From Anaerolineae bacterium (GTDB lineage Bacteria > Chloroflexota > Anaerolineae > DRVO01), in contig JABLXR010000002.1 in assembly GCA_013178015.1 (NCBI GenBank), forward strand, positions 62,001-126,000: DNA of 64,000 nt, written 5' to 3'. Positions 8,770 to 16,893 of the stretch are shown piece by piece; within the stretch, counting starts at the first letter, position 1, and each line of letters begins with the position of its first letter. The position numbers and the translations under genes are program-made. The notes below the pieces were generated by a model. It was not told where the DNA came from. It worked only from the letters and a program-made list of their open reading frames with translations, and ran no database searches.

Positions 8770-8832
8770 CGTAGGGATGGTGCGGAACTCGGGGCAGGCA
8801 CCGAGCGCACACAGCACAGCTGCGCCCCTACG
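8770..8832. repeat. GTAGGGGC-type inverted repeat, copy 1
   Basis: CGTAGGG and CCCTACG (7 bp arms) flank GGGGCAGGCACCGAG. It resembles the copies at 11892-11945 and 44454-44505 in arm sequence and in the internal GGCAGG/TGCCTGCC words. Confidence 0.5.
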
Positions 8833-8909
8833 GGTCCGTGCCTCTTCTCTACGCCGCCCCGTGTTCTTCGTCTCCCCTCAAGAGAAATGCGGCCATGAAA
8901 GCGCTGCGA

Positions 8910-8939
8910 TTGGCGCGGCGCATACTGCCCCTTTAGAAT
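8910..8939 (+). promoter_or_regulatory. candidate purA promoter
   Basis: TTGGCG at 8910-8915, 18 bp spacer, TAGAAT at 8934-8939. It would give a leader of about 170 nt before purA. Confidence 0.5.
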
Positions 8940-9115
8940 GTCCTCGCTTCACAGGCCACGCCAACACAGCGCTGGCCCTCGGGCGACCGCCTCGGCACGC
9001 CTGAGGTCGTGCTGCGCGGTCGGCCACTCGCGACCCAGGAGACGGCGCGCGGGCCACACTTCCACCGCCAAATTGGACGGCGGTGGTGTCCCGGCCGGCT
9101 CAGACGGAGGCTCCC

Positions 9116-10402
9116 ATGCCAGTAACGGCCATAATCGGCACGCAGTGGGGCGACGAAGGAAAGGGCAAGATCACGGACGCTCTCGCCGATCAGGCGGATG
9201 TGGTGGCGCGTTATCAAGGGGGCGACAACGCCGGACACACGGTGGTCCATGGCGACTGGTTGCTCCGCCTGCACCAAATCCCGTCCGGGATTCTCCACCA
9301 GGGGACCCTGTGCGTTCTAGGCGGGGGTATGGTGATCAATCCCAGGACGCTGCTCCAGGAGATGGACGAGCTGCGGGAGCGCGACGCCTTTCGAGCTCGG
9401 ATGCTCATAAGCGGCCGGGCCCACCTCATCATGCCTTACCACATCGCCCTGGACGGGGCCAGCGAGAAGCGCCGCGGAGCCGGCGCCCTCGGCACCACTC
9501 AGAGGGGCATCGGTCCCGCCTACCAGGACAAGGCAGCCCGCACGGGGCTGCGCATGTATGACCTGTTGCTGCCCGATCCGCAGTTGGCAGACAAGGTACG
9601 AAGCGCCGTGGTGGAGAAGAACCTCCTCCTGGAGCGGGTGTACGAACAGCAGCCATTGGACCCAGACGCCGTAGCCAGGGACCTGGTCGGCTATGCTCAG
9701 AGGCTGCGGGAGTACATCGGTGACGATTCCCTTGCTCTCGCTCGGGCCCTTGAGGAGGGGCAGCAGGTCCTCTTCGAAGGAGCCCAGGGCATCCTGCTCG
9801 ACCTGGATCACGGCACCTATCCATACGTGACCAGTTCCTCCACTGTACTGGGTGGGGCGTTGGCTGCGCTCGGCGTGGCTCCGCGCGAGGTCACTCGGGT
9901 GGTGGGTGCGGTGAAGGCATACCAGACACGAGTGGGGGAGGGGCCGTTCCCCACCGAGCAGGGGGGAGAGATCGGCTCTCGCCTGCGAGGCACTGGCCGC
10001 AACTACTGGGACGAATTTGGCACCACTACTGGCAGGCCGCGGCGATGCGGCTGGCTGGATCTGGTGACGGTGCGGCATTCGGCCCGGGTGAGCGGCATTA
10101 CTGAACTGGCGGTGACCAAGCTGGATGTACTGTCTGGGCTGGGGGAACTGCAGGTCTGTGTGGGCTACCGACTGGATGGGCAGGTCATTCACCGCGCGGT
10201 GCCGCACGTACAGGACCTGATTCGGGTGGAGCCCATATACGAGCGCCTAGCGGGCTGGGTGGAGCCCTTGGGACAGGTTAGGCGCTTCGAGGATCTTCCC
10301 CCTGCTGCCCGGGCCTACGTCCGCTTTATCGAGGAACAGGTTGGGCTGCCGGTGGGGGTGATAACTGTTGGCCCCGGGCGAGACCAGTCCGTGACCCGGT
10401 AG
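9116..10402 (+). CDS. purA: adenylosuccinate synthetase
   Basis: 428 residues, the normal length. It makes adenylosuccinate from IMP, aspartate and GTP, the first committed step to AMP, in the cytoplasm. ATG 9116 is set by GGAGG just upstream and by the family N-terminus. GTQWGDEGKGK puts the catalytic Asp at residue 13, and GGDNAGHTVV puts the catalytic His at 41, as in the E. coli enzyme. Later motifs are RGIGPAYQDKAAR, FEGAQGILLDLDHGTYPYVTSS (quoted in parts), FPTE, TTGRPRRCGWLD and the terminal VGPGRDQS. It appears intact. The FAD oxidoreductase follows 29 nt later. Confidence 0.97.
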   Translation: MPVTAIIGTQWGDEGKGKITDALADQADVVARYQGGDNAGHTVVHGDWLLRLHQIPSGILHQGTLCVLGGGMVINPRTLLQEMDELRERDAFRARMLISGRAHLIMPYHIALDGASEKRRGAGALGTTQRGIGPAYQDKAARTGLRMYDLLLPDPQLADKVRSAVVEKNLLLERVYEQQPLDPDAVARDLVGYAQRLREYIGDDSLALARALEEGQQVLFEGAQGILLDLDHGTYPYVTSSSTVLGGALAALGVAPREVTRVVGAVKAYQTRVGEGPFPTEQGGEIGSRLRGTGRNYWDEFGTTTGRPRRCGWLDLVTVRHSARVSGITELAVTKLDVLSGLGELQVCVGYRLDGQVIHRAVPHVQDLIRVEPIYERLAGWVEPLGQVRRFEDLPPAARAYVRFIEEQVGLPVGVITVGPGRDQSVTR

Positions 10403-10431
10403 GACCGGGGTCAAGAGAGCCGGGGACCAGC

Positions 10432-11616
10432 ATGGTAGTCTTAGATGCGTTGGTGGTGGGCGCTGGCCCCGGTGGCGCCAGTGCTGCCTATCACCTGGCC
10501 CGTGGTGGCGCCAAGGTGGCTCTTGTTGACTCTGGCGAGCTGGGCGGCGAGCGCCCCGCGGGCGGTTTCTGCTCGGCGCTGGCCCAAGACTGCCTTGACG
10601 GCATGCGCCTGGGCGAGTGGGCGGCGGGCCATCAGCGCTGCCGCGAGATGCGGTTCGTGGGACCCCGGGGGACGGTGGCTTCGTGGCAGCCGGGAAGCCG
10701 GGCCAGCCTCATCATCCCGCGCGCCGAGTTGGAGTCCGTCCTGCTGCGGGCATGCTCCTCCGCCGGGGTGCGGCTGTACCCTGACACTCGCGTGAGGGGG
10801 ATCGAGGTGGGCAGCGACTCGGTGGTGGCCCGGAGTTCGGGGCCGTCGCTGCCCGCGGCTTGCTTGGTCATTCTGGCCGAAGGCTCGCGGCCGGACCTGG
10901 CTGCCTCTCTGGGTCTGGTACGTCGCGACCCTGACTTCGTGAGCATGCATACCCTGTTCGAGTACGACTCGAATGGGGTGGCGGAAATACACTACCTGCC
11001 GGACCTGCTGCCCAGCGTGGCCTGGGCGCTTCCTGCGGGGCCGGGACTGATGGACCTCAGCGTGTCGGCACTCTCTCGCGGCGCCAAGGGCTACGAGCTA
11101 CTGGCTGGCCTGCGGCAGCTGAGCGACAGGCGCGCCTTCGATGGTGCCCTGGCGGGGCGCCGCCCGCTGCGGTCGCCGCGGGTGCGGTTCCTACGCAGCG
11201 GCCTGAACTCGGTGGTGCCATATGGCGAGAGGGTGCTGCTAGCGGGAGATGCGGCGGGCGTAGTGCACCCGTTGACCCTGGAAGGCATCGGGGCGGCCAT
11301 GGAGAGCGGTCGGGTGGCAGCGCAACACGGGCTGTATGCCTTGGAGAAGGGTCGGTTCAGCGGCGCGGACCTATCCGCCTACGCCAAGGCGCTCCAGCGC
11401 AGTTTTGGGGTCGAGTACAGAGCGGCGCGGTTCCTGCGGGAACTCCTGCGCAGCGAGAGGGTGCTGGAGCGGATCTTGGGCAGGGCCCAGCGGGATCGCA
11501 ACTTCGCCTCCATGATCGGCAACCTGTTCATGCGCAGTCAGAGCACTCTGGGGACCCTCACGCCTGCCAACCTGGCACGGTACCTGATGTGGTGGCGCAC
11601 TCCCAGACGGCGGTGA
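10432..11616 (+). CDS. FAD-dependent oxidoreductase, geranylgeranyl reductase family
   Basis: 394 residues. The FAD-binding dinucleotide fold is at the N-terminus (VVGAGPGGASAAYHLARGG), and the second FAD motif VLLAGDAAGVVHPLTLEGIGAAMESG (quoted in parts) lies near 265. This matches the geranylgeranyl/digeranylgeranyl reductase branch of flavoproteins that saturate isoprenoid chains or oxidise related lipids. The PxxF-like substrate loop and the C-terminal helical cap (SVEYRAARFLRELLRSERVLE region) are present. It sits 29 nt after purA on the same strand but is probably functionally unrelated. The substrate cannot be told from sequence. Confidence 0.8.
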   Translation: MVVLDALVVGAGPGGASAAYHLARGGAKVALVDSGELGGERPAGGFCSALAQDCLDGMRLGEWAAGHQRCREMRFVGPRGTVASWQPGSRASLIIPRAELESVLLRACSSAGVRLYPDTRVRGIEVGSDSVVARSSGPSLPAACLVILAEGSRPDLAASLGLVRRDPDFVSMHTLFEYDSNGVAEIHYLPDLLPSVAWALPAGPGLMDLSVSALSRGAKGYELLAGLRQLSDRRAFDGALAGRRPLRSPRVRFLRSGLNSVVPYGERVLLAGDAAGVVHPLTLEGIGAAMESGRVAAQHGLYALEKGRFSGADLSAYAKALQRSFGVEYRAARFLRELLRSERVLERILGRAQRDRNFASMIGNLFMRSQSTLGTLTPANLARYLMWWRTPRRR

Positions 11617-11891
11617 GGGGTGGGACGCATGAGGCAGAGGTTGGTCAGCCAGCTTCTCGGTGATACACACTGCCAACTGCGTGCCTCCGCAGCCCGGGGT
11701 GGCCGTACGGCGGCCGGCACACCCAGTCACCTCGGTCTGGCACCTGTCTCCGCGGGAGGGCACGCCAATCTCGCGTCGAAGTACAGGCCGGCACGCGGGG
11801 CGACGCCGTCGCGCTCACCCCTCGAGTGAGGGCTGGGCGTGCCCAGACGCGGAGCCACCCCAACTAGGGGGCCGTGTCGTCGCCGGGCCGA

Positions 11892-11945
11892 GGGCGAACA
11901 CGAGAGAGAATGCGAACACGAGGTTCGCCCCTACGCGCGGCGCCT
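11892..11945. repeat. GTAGGGGC-type inverted repeat, copy 2
   Basis: GGGCGAAC at 11892-11899 and GTTCGCCC at 11933-11940 (8 bp perfect arms) flank CGAACACGAG words and end CCCCTACG. It is the same class of element as at 8770 and 44454. Confidence 0.6.
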
Positions 11946-12007
11946 GCGGGCCATGGATGTCCCCAATTCACCTCCAAGGTAAGATGCGCCACTCTCCGGC
12001 CTTTGCC

Positions 12008-12037
12008 TTGACCCTATCGGTGGGCCTGTGCTAGAGT
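12008..12037 (+). promoter_or_regulatory. candidate promoter of cold-shock gene
   Basis: TTGACC at 12008-12013, 18 bp spacer, TAGAGT at 12032-12037. The resulting leader of about 120 nt is long, as is usual for cold-shock mRNAs. Confidence 0.55.
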
Positions 12038-12165
12038 CTGGCACCATCTCCAGCTTGGGGGGAGGGAGCGCACTGAGCCACTGGTCACCGTCGGCGGCGG
12101 GCTGGTGATGCCCTCAAAGCGGCGGAGCGCAGGGGCGAGGTAGTTCGACAGGGGGTCGGCCGCAC

Positions 12166-12384
12166 ATGGCAGAAGAGATGCAGGGGACGGTCAAGTGGTT
12201 CAGCCGTACCAAGGGCTACGGATTCATCACCCCGGACGGAGGTAGTGGGAAGGATGTCTTCGTTCACTACTCCGCCATCGTCGGGCAGGGCTTCCGCAAT
12301 TTGGAGGAGGGTGATCGGGTCCGGTTCGAGGTGGAGGACAGCCCCAAGGGGCCACAGGCTACGCGGGTAAGCCGCCTGAGCTGA
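12166..12384 (+). CDS. cspA: cold-shock domain protein
   Basis: 72 residues: one cold-shock OB fold with RNP1 KGYGFITP (about residues 16-23) and RNP2 DVFVHYSAI (about 32-40). Such proteins bind single-stranded RNA and act as RNA chaperones in the cytoplasm. The monocistronic unit has its own promoter, a long leader and a strong intrinsic terminator 34 nt after the stop. The terminator runs into the convergent MFS gene. Confidence 0.95.
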   Translation: MAEEMQGTVKWFSRTKGYGFITPDGGSGKDVFVHYSAIVGQGFRNLEEGDRVRFEVEDSPKGPQATRVSRLS

Positions 12385-12417
12385 GAGGGGGTGGACGCCT
12401 GCGGGCGCCCTGAATGG

Positions 12418-12446
12418 GCCCGGCCCGGTTACCGAGCCGGGCTTTT
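12418..12446 (+). terminator. rho-independent terminator of cold-shock gene
   Basis: GCCCGGC (12418-12424) pairs with GCCGGGC (12436-12442), with an inner CGG-TTA-CCG helix, followed by TTTT. The loop contains the stop codon of the convergent MFS gene. Confidence 0.85.
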
Positions 12447-13619
12447 CGCTGCCTGGGAGAGGCGAGGGCGCTCGCTCAGGTGAACTAGAGGCAGGCCAAG
12501 AAGGCAGGCAGCGGCTGTCACCCAAAAGACAGAGGTGAGGCTGAACTGATCGGCAATGAGGCCGCTTATGGCGGGACCGGCAGTCATCCCCAAGGCGTAG
12601 ATGGCCTGGAAGGCACCCATTGCCGAGGCACGCTGTTCCTGAGGCACCGACTTGATGCTCAGTCCCATAAGGACGGGGTAGGTCAGGCCCATGCCTAACC
12701 CGAAGAGGATGCGGCTCACCAACAGACTCCAGAACCCAACAGTGAAGGGGACGACAGTGGTCGCCACGGCCAGGAGACAGAGCCCCACGGTGACCAGCCG
12801 GCGCTCACTCACCCGGGTGGACAGCCCAGCCACCATTGTGGTCATGAGGGCGTAGGGCAGTAGCACCATAGAGGTGAGGGTGCCGATCTGCGCCGAGTCC
12901 AGGTGCAGCACTTCGTCGGCGAAGATGGGCACGAAGGCGTAGGAGGTGGCGAAGGCAGCATACTGAGCCGCGGCCGCTGCCAGAGAGATTAGGAGCAGGG
13001 AAGGAAGTGTGAGCACGCCCGCGATCTCGCCCAGGGGTGGCGTTCGGCGCTGGGCGGCGGCCGGCTCAGCCACTGGCAGCAGCACCAGAAAGCCAACGAA
13101 GGCGACGAAGGCGGCCACCCAGAAGGGCGAGCCGGTCCCGTGGCGTGCGGCCACGTAGCCCCCGGCGAAGGTGGCCAGCATCTGGCCCAGGGAGCTCGAC
13201 AGCGACATCAGGCTGGTGGAGCGCACGGCTTCGCTCGGGGGGTAGAAGGCCGAGAACAAGACGGTGGAGGCCACCCAGGTTGAGGCTGCCACCCCTGCCA
13301 GCCCTCGTGCCAGGAGCATGTGTGCCGGGCTGGGCGCCAGCGCCAGTCCGATCGAGCTCACCGCAATGGTGAGGAGGCCCAATAGCACGAAGACTTTGCG
13401 CCGGCCCAATCGGTCGGAGGCGATACCCAGCGGGACGCGCACGATGAGCTGGGTGAAGCCGTAGGAGCCCACGATCAACCCTACCACAGTGTCGCTGGCA
13501 CCCAGCGAGCGGGCGTGGACGGCCAACGTGGGCACGTAGAAGTAGAGGGCGGCCCAGAACAGGGCGATGCCCACGACGAAGCTGCCGACCTGACGACCGC
13601 GGCTTCTGGCTACAGGCAT
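12429..13619 (-). CDS. major facilitator superfamily transporter
   Basis: 396 residues with about 12 predicted membrane helices. The MFS motif A loop appears as GIASDRLGRRKVFVLLGL between helices 2 and 3, and a related FGLGMGLTYPVLMGL helix occurs in the second half. The length and pattern fit drug/sugar exporters of the DHA or YfcJ type; the substrate is unknown. It follows dtd by 45 nt on the minus strand and likely shares its transcript. Its stop codon sits inside the cold-shock terminator hairpin of the opposite strand. Confidence 0.85.
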   Translation of the reverse strand: MPVARSRGRQVGSFVVGIALFWAALYFYVPTLAVHARSLGASDTVVGLIVGSYGFTQLIVRVPLGIASDRLGRRKVFVLLGLLTIAVSSIGLALAPSPAHMLLARGLAGVAASTWVASTVLFSAFYPPSEAVRSTSLMSLSSSLGQMLATFAGGYVAARHGTGSPFWVAAFVAFVGFLVLLPVAEPAAAQRRTPPLGEIAGVLTLPSLLLISLAAAAAQYAAFATSYAFVPIFADEVLHLDSAQIGTLTSMVLLPYALMTTMVAGLSTRVSERRLVTVGLCLLAVATTVVPFTVGFWSLLVSRILFGLGMGLTYPVLMGLSIKSVPQEQRASAMGAFQAIYALGMTAGPAISGLIADQFSLTSVFWVTAAACLLGLPLVHLSERPRLSQAAKSPAR

Positions 13620-13664
13620 TGGGCTCCGGTAACCTCCTGGGCCACGAATGGTCCGGCCCTGGTT

Positions 13665-14102
13665 TCAGCGCTCCAACATGATGGTCACCGGCCCGTCGTT
13701 GAGTATCTCCACCAGCATGTGTGCCTGAAAGATGCCCGTCTGGGTCGGTACGCCTACCTCCGCCAGAGCTTCGGCGAAGTGAGACACCAGAGGTTCCGCC
13801 TCCTCGGGGAGGGCGGCATCGCTGAACCCGGGCCTCCGCCCCCGACTGGCGTCGGCGTAGAGGGTGAATTGAGAGACGACAATGGCCTGGCCCCCCACAT
13901 CCAGAAGGGAGAGGTTCATCTTACCTTCGGCATCCTCGAAGATGCGCAGGTTGGCCGTCTTCTCCGCCAGCCAGGTGGCCTGGTCGGGCGTGTCTCCACG
14001 GGCCACTCCCAGGAGGATCACCAGACCTCTGCCTATGCGCGCTACCTCACGGTCCTCCACTCGCACCGAGCTGCGGGCCACGCGTTGGATCAGTGCCCTC
14101 AC
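13665..14102 (-). CDS. dtd: D-aminoacyl-tRNA deacylase
   Basis: 145 residues, the full family length. The enzyme removes D-amino acids and glycine wrongly attached to tRNA. The GTG start at 14102 overlaps the upstream TGA (GTGA) and is followed at once by the family N-terminus VRALIQRVARSSVRV. The catalytic SQFTLYAD motif and the terminal NDGPVT cross-subunit Gly-cisPro-type motif are present. A longer upstream frame exists but is antisense-like noise inside the TPR gene. Confidence 0.95.
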   Translation of the reverse strand: MRALIQRVARSSVRVEDREVARIGRGLVILLGVARGDTPDQATWLAEKTANLRIFEDAEGKMNLSLLDVGGQAIVVSQFTLYADASRGRRPGFSDAALPEEAEPLVSHFAEALAEVGVPTQTGIFQAHMLVEILNDGPVTIMLER

Positions 14103-15217
14103 TGTGGCTCTTCCTCGCCGGTGTCGAAGAGCTCCTTCAGGGTAGCCACGGCCTCTCGGCTTTCGGTGAGAGAGGTGAGGAGCTCCCAGGCGGAGCGGTC
14201 GTAACGGCGGCGCGGAGGCACGGAGGAGCGCAGCTGGCTGATGCCCAGGTTCAGGGTTCTGCGGGCGCTCTCGATTTCTCCCATCCGAACCAGACCGATG
14301 GCAAGCAGCAGCCAGACGCGGGAGCTGTAGGATTCCTGCAGGCTGGTAGACAGGACCGCCAGCGCATCCTCGGTTCTCCCGGTGCGCAGAGCCGCCTCTG
14401 CCCACTCTACCCGCCCCTGAGCTGCCTCCAGCGGGTCCTTCTCCAGGAGTCTGCGCCAACGAGCGGACCCCGAGGCGAACGCGCCTTCACGGTTGTCTAT
14501 GACGCCTCGGTAGTACTCGGCCCGGAGCTCGGAAGGATCCCGGCGGAGGTACCGGCGGAGGAGATCCAACTCCCCCAGATCCAGCAGGTAAGTGTAGAGC
14601 TCGGGCGCCAGATGCTGGGCCATGTCTGGTGCAAGCTCTGCCATGCGGTCCCAGGCCTCCAGAGCCTGCTGCAGATGCCCTTGCTGGCGATGAAGGACGA
14701 AGAGCCGTTGCTGGATGAGGGCCTGGTGCCTTGGGTCTGGGGCCAGCTCTAGGGCCTTCCTGACTGCCACCTCGGCTTCGGCGTACTCTGCTCGGGCCAG
14801 ACGGGCATCGGCCATTGCGAGCCAGTGGGCGGGATCGTACGGAAAGCGTTCGGTGAGAGAGGATAGGCTGGCCAGGGCCTCGTCCAGATCACCCTTCGCT
14901 ATCAGGAGCCTGGCCGCGTGCTGCTCAATCTCGTCGTCATCCTCGGGCCTGAACCGAACGAGCGAGCGCAGAACCGCCACCGCCTCGTCGTAGCGGCCCT
15001 GATCGGCAAGGAGACCGGACAGCTCCACGCCGGCCAGGTAGCCGAAACTGGCGATGTCCTCGTGGCGCCTGAGCGTCTCCTCCGATAGCATGGCCAGCCG
15101 CTTCGATATGCGTTGCAGGATGTCTATCGCGCCACCTGCGTCTCCCGTACGTATCAGAAACTGGGCCCGCTGGTACATGCTTTCGTAGGTGCCGGATAGG
15201 CCGGCCTGCGCTCCCAC
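14099..15217 (-). CDS. tetratricopeptide-repeat protein
   Basis: 372 residues from GTG 15217 (a TTG lies one codon earlier at 15220). At least six TPR-like helical hairpins run through it, for example LADQGRYDEAVAVLRSLVRF, AKGDLDEALASLSSLTERF, ARAEYAEAEVAVRKALELAP and RTGRTEDALAVLSTSL. There is no signal peptide or membrane helix, so it is probably a cytoplasmic scaffold. It is the first gene of a TPR-dtd-MFS transcript with a perfect TATAAT upstream. No specific function can be assigned. Confidence 0.75.
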   Translation of the reverse strand: MGAQAGLSGTYESMYQRAQFLIRTGDAGGAIDILQRISKRLAMLSEETLRRHEDIASFGYLAGVELSGLLADQGRYDEAVAVLRSLVRFRPEDDDEIEQHAARLLIAKGDLDEALASLSSLTERFPYDPAHWLAMADARLARAEYAEAEVAVRKALELAPDPRHQALIQQRLFVLHRQQGHLQQALEAWDRMAELAPDMAQHLAPELYTYLLDLGELDLLRRYLRRDPSELRAEYYRGVIDNREGAFASGSARWRRLLEKDPLEAAQGRVEWAEAALRTGRTEDALAVLSTSLQESYSSRVWLLLAIGLVRMGEIESARRTLNLGISQLRSSVPPRRRYDRSAWELLTSLTESREAVATLKELFDTGEEEPQ

Positions 15218-15252
15218 CAAGTAGAGCCTCCAGCGCTGGGCAAAGTGAACCG

Positions 15253-15258
15253 ATTATA
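15253..15258 (-). promoter_or_regulatory. -10 box of the TPR-dtd-MFS operon
   Basis: Perfect TATAAT on the minus strand about 35 nt before the TPR start. The -35 is poor (TGGCCC at 17 bp). Confidence 0.45.
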
Positions 15259-15285
15259 GCGCGCGAAGGGGCACTGGGCCAGTAA

Positions 15286-15668
15286 GAGCTGAGGATCGGG
15301 GGGACGAGCGTGTTGCGCCGGCAGTCGCACGCAGGTGGTCTCCTCACCGGCTCTCGCGGCAGGCTCTTCGGCCGGCTAGGAGGGCAGGGCGCTGGGGTTC
15401 CGGGAGGTTCCGGCCTCCTCCTGAGGAATGCGCGCTCCTAGGCACGGTAGGCACTCGAGGGGCGGCGCGCGTGGGCGCGCGCACTCCTCGAAGGGAGGTG
15501 CCCCAGGCACGGTAGGCACTTGGGGGGCGGCGCGCGTGGGAGCGGGCAGTCCTCGAAGGAAGGTGTACGTGCGGTGCAGCCGGGGCGGGCTCGCCTAGTG
15601 CGAGCGCGGCGAAGGCCCTGAGTGGCGGCGCTTGTCGGCGTGTGCCCCCCCGATCCTGAGCTGCTACA
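15286..15668 (+). repeat. MITE-like dispersed repeat, copy A
   Basis: About 383 bp, bounded by imperfect inverted ends: GAGCTGAGGATCGGGGGG at the left and CCCCCCGATCCTGAGCT at the right. The body is strongly similar to the element at 48266-48766, sharing GGCAGGCTCTTCGGCCGGC, CCTCCTCCTGAGGAATGCGC and the core GGCGCGCGTGGGCGCGCGCA. It has one full and one partial copy of the internal ~66 bp unit (from 15439 and 15504). It fills the divergent space between the TPR operon and the S1 gene. It encodes no transposase. Confidence 0.75.
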
Positions 15669-15718
15669 TGGGCCAGGGTCGTCGGCGCATTTGGTGACGG
15701 GCGAGTTCTGCGCTGACC

Positions 15719-15748
15719 TTGACCAGTTTGTGCGCCCAACCCTATAAT
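15719..15748 (+). promoter_or_regulatory. sigma70-like promoter of S1-domain gene
   Basis: TTGACC at 15719-15724, 18 bp spacer, perfect TATAAT at 15743-15748, giving a leader of about 39 nt. Confidence 0.8.
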
Positions 15749-15793
15749 GATAAGCACGGTGGGAGAAGAACCAGTTAGAGGGGACTTGGGCGG

Positions 15794-16786
15794 ATGTGGA
15801 ATCGGGAGGAAGAGCGGCGGCAGAGTGTGACCGGCAGGGACGAAGCCTACTGGTCTATGCTGCTGCAACAGGAAAAGCAGGAATCTAATTCGGTACTGGT
15901 ATTCTATGGCTCTAAGGGGGCCTGTCTGGCCTACGAGGGGTACCGACAGGTCTCGGCTCGGAGTGGGGGGCGGCGCGCGCTTGACCCCAGCGAGCAAGAG
16001 GCCTGGGCGTTGCTGGAGGAATGCCTGCACTCGACCAAGGTCCTCACCGTCAAGGCCACCGGCTACAACCGGGGTGGCCTTCTGGTGAGGGTGGACAACC
16101 TGCAGGGCTTCGTCCCCTCCTCACAGATAAAGGACCTGCCTCGCCAGCTTAGCGAGGAGCAGCGAGCAGTGCAGATGGCCACCTACGTGGGCCGAGAGCT
16201 GCACTGCCGCGTCATTGAGTTGGATCAAGAGCGCAACCGCATCATCCTGTCGGAGAGGGCAGCCACGCCCGATGGGCTGCAGGCGGAGCAACTGCTGGAC
16301 GTCTTGCAGGAAGGGAGCCTGGCCCACGGTCGCATCAGCAACATCTGTGACTTCGGAGCCTTCGTGGACCTGGGCGGGCTCGAGGGACTGGTTCACATAA
16401 GTGAGCTATCCTGGCGGCGCATCGAGGACCCCCGCGAGGTGGTTCGGCTAGGGGACCCGGTGCAGGCGTATGTGCTTTCGGTGGACAAAGACAAGCGTCG
16501 AGTGGCGCTTAGCCTGAAGCGGCTTCAGCCCGACCCTTGGCAGGGGATCGAGGAGCGCTACGAAGTAGGCCAGGTGGTCGAGGGCCGAGTTACGAACGTG
16601 GTGGACTTCGGCGTGTTCGCCAGCATCGGCGATGGGATCGAAGGGCTGGTGCACATCTCCGAGATGGATATCGAGCCGGGAGAGGATCCCAGAGACCTGA
16701 TACAGGAAGGCGAGGCGGTCAAGGTCCGGATCCTGCATATAGACAGGGATACCCGCCGGCTGGGCTTGAGCCTGCGGGGGGTCTAG
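15794..16786 (+). CDS. S1 RNA-binding domain protein, ribosomal protein S1-like
   Basis: 330 residues. After an ~70-residue N-terminal extension there are three S1 OB folds: a divergent one at about 75-150 (GGLLVRVDNLQGFVPSSQI) and two canonical ones at about 172-243 (GRISNICDFGAFVDLGGLEG, HISEL) and 257-328 (GRVTNVVDFGVF, GLVHISEM). Bacterial S1 proteins of this short type bind mRNA at the ribosome and help initiation. The SD AGAGGGGA precedes ATG 15794. Bacterial rpsA usually has four to six domains, so this could be rpsA of this lineage or a paralogue. Confidence 0.82.
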   Translation: MWNREEERRQSVTGRDEAYWSMLLQQEKQESNSVLVFYGSKGACLAYEGYRQVSARSGGRRALDPSEQEAWALLEECLHSTKVLTVKATGYNRGGLLVRVDNLQGFVPSSQIKDLPRQLSEEQRAVQMATYVGRELHCRVIELDQERNRIILSERAATPDGLQAEQLLDVLQEGSLAHGRISNICDFGAFVDLGGLEGLVHISELSWRRIEDPREVVRLGDPVQAYVLSVDKDKRRVALSLKRLQPDPWQGIEERYEVGQVVEGRVTNVVDFGVFASIGDGIEGLVHISEMDIEPGEDPRDLIQEGEAVKVRILHIDRDTRRLGLSLRGV

Positions 16787-16893
16787 GATTGGGTACGATG
16801 GTTCATTGCCCCTTCTGCCGCCTGCCCATAGTGCGGAAGTGTTCACGGGTGACGCAAGGTGGCCCTGCGCTTCGTCAGGGCTGAGTCGAGTCG

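Larger units (their letters stand above)
8701..9115. other. intergenic leader with repeat and purA promoter
   Basis: No credible gene. It contains an imperfect inverted repeat, CGTAGGG at 8770-8776 and CCCTACG at 8826-8832, of the same family as those at 11892 and 44454, followed by the purA promoter and a ~170 nt leader. Confidence 0.5.
11617..12165. other. intergenic region upstream of the cold-shock gene
   Basis: No supported gene. It holds an inverted repeat at 11892-11940, GC-rich hairpin-forming words and the cold-shock promoter at 12008-12037 followed by a ~120 nt leader. Confidence 0.5.

Noticed and set aside
16798-16884. 28-residue ORF with CPFC between the S1 gene and ftsK
   Set aside because: Only one CxxC, weak SD and no recognisable family; could be a micro-gene but not supportable.
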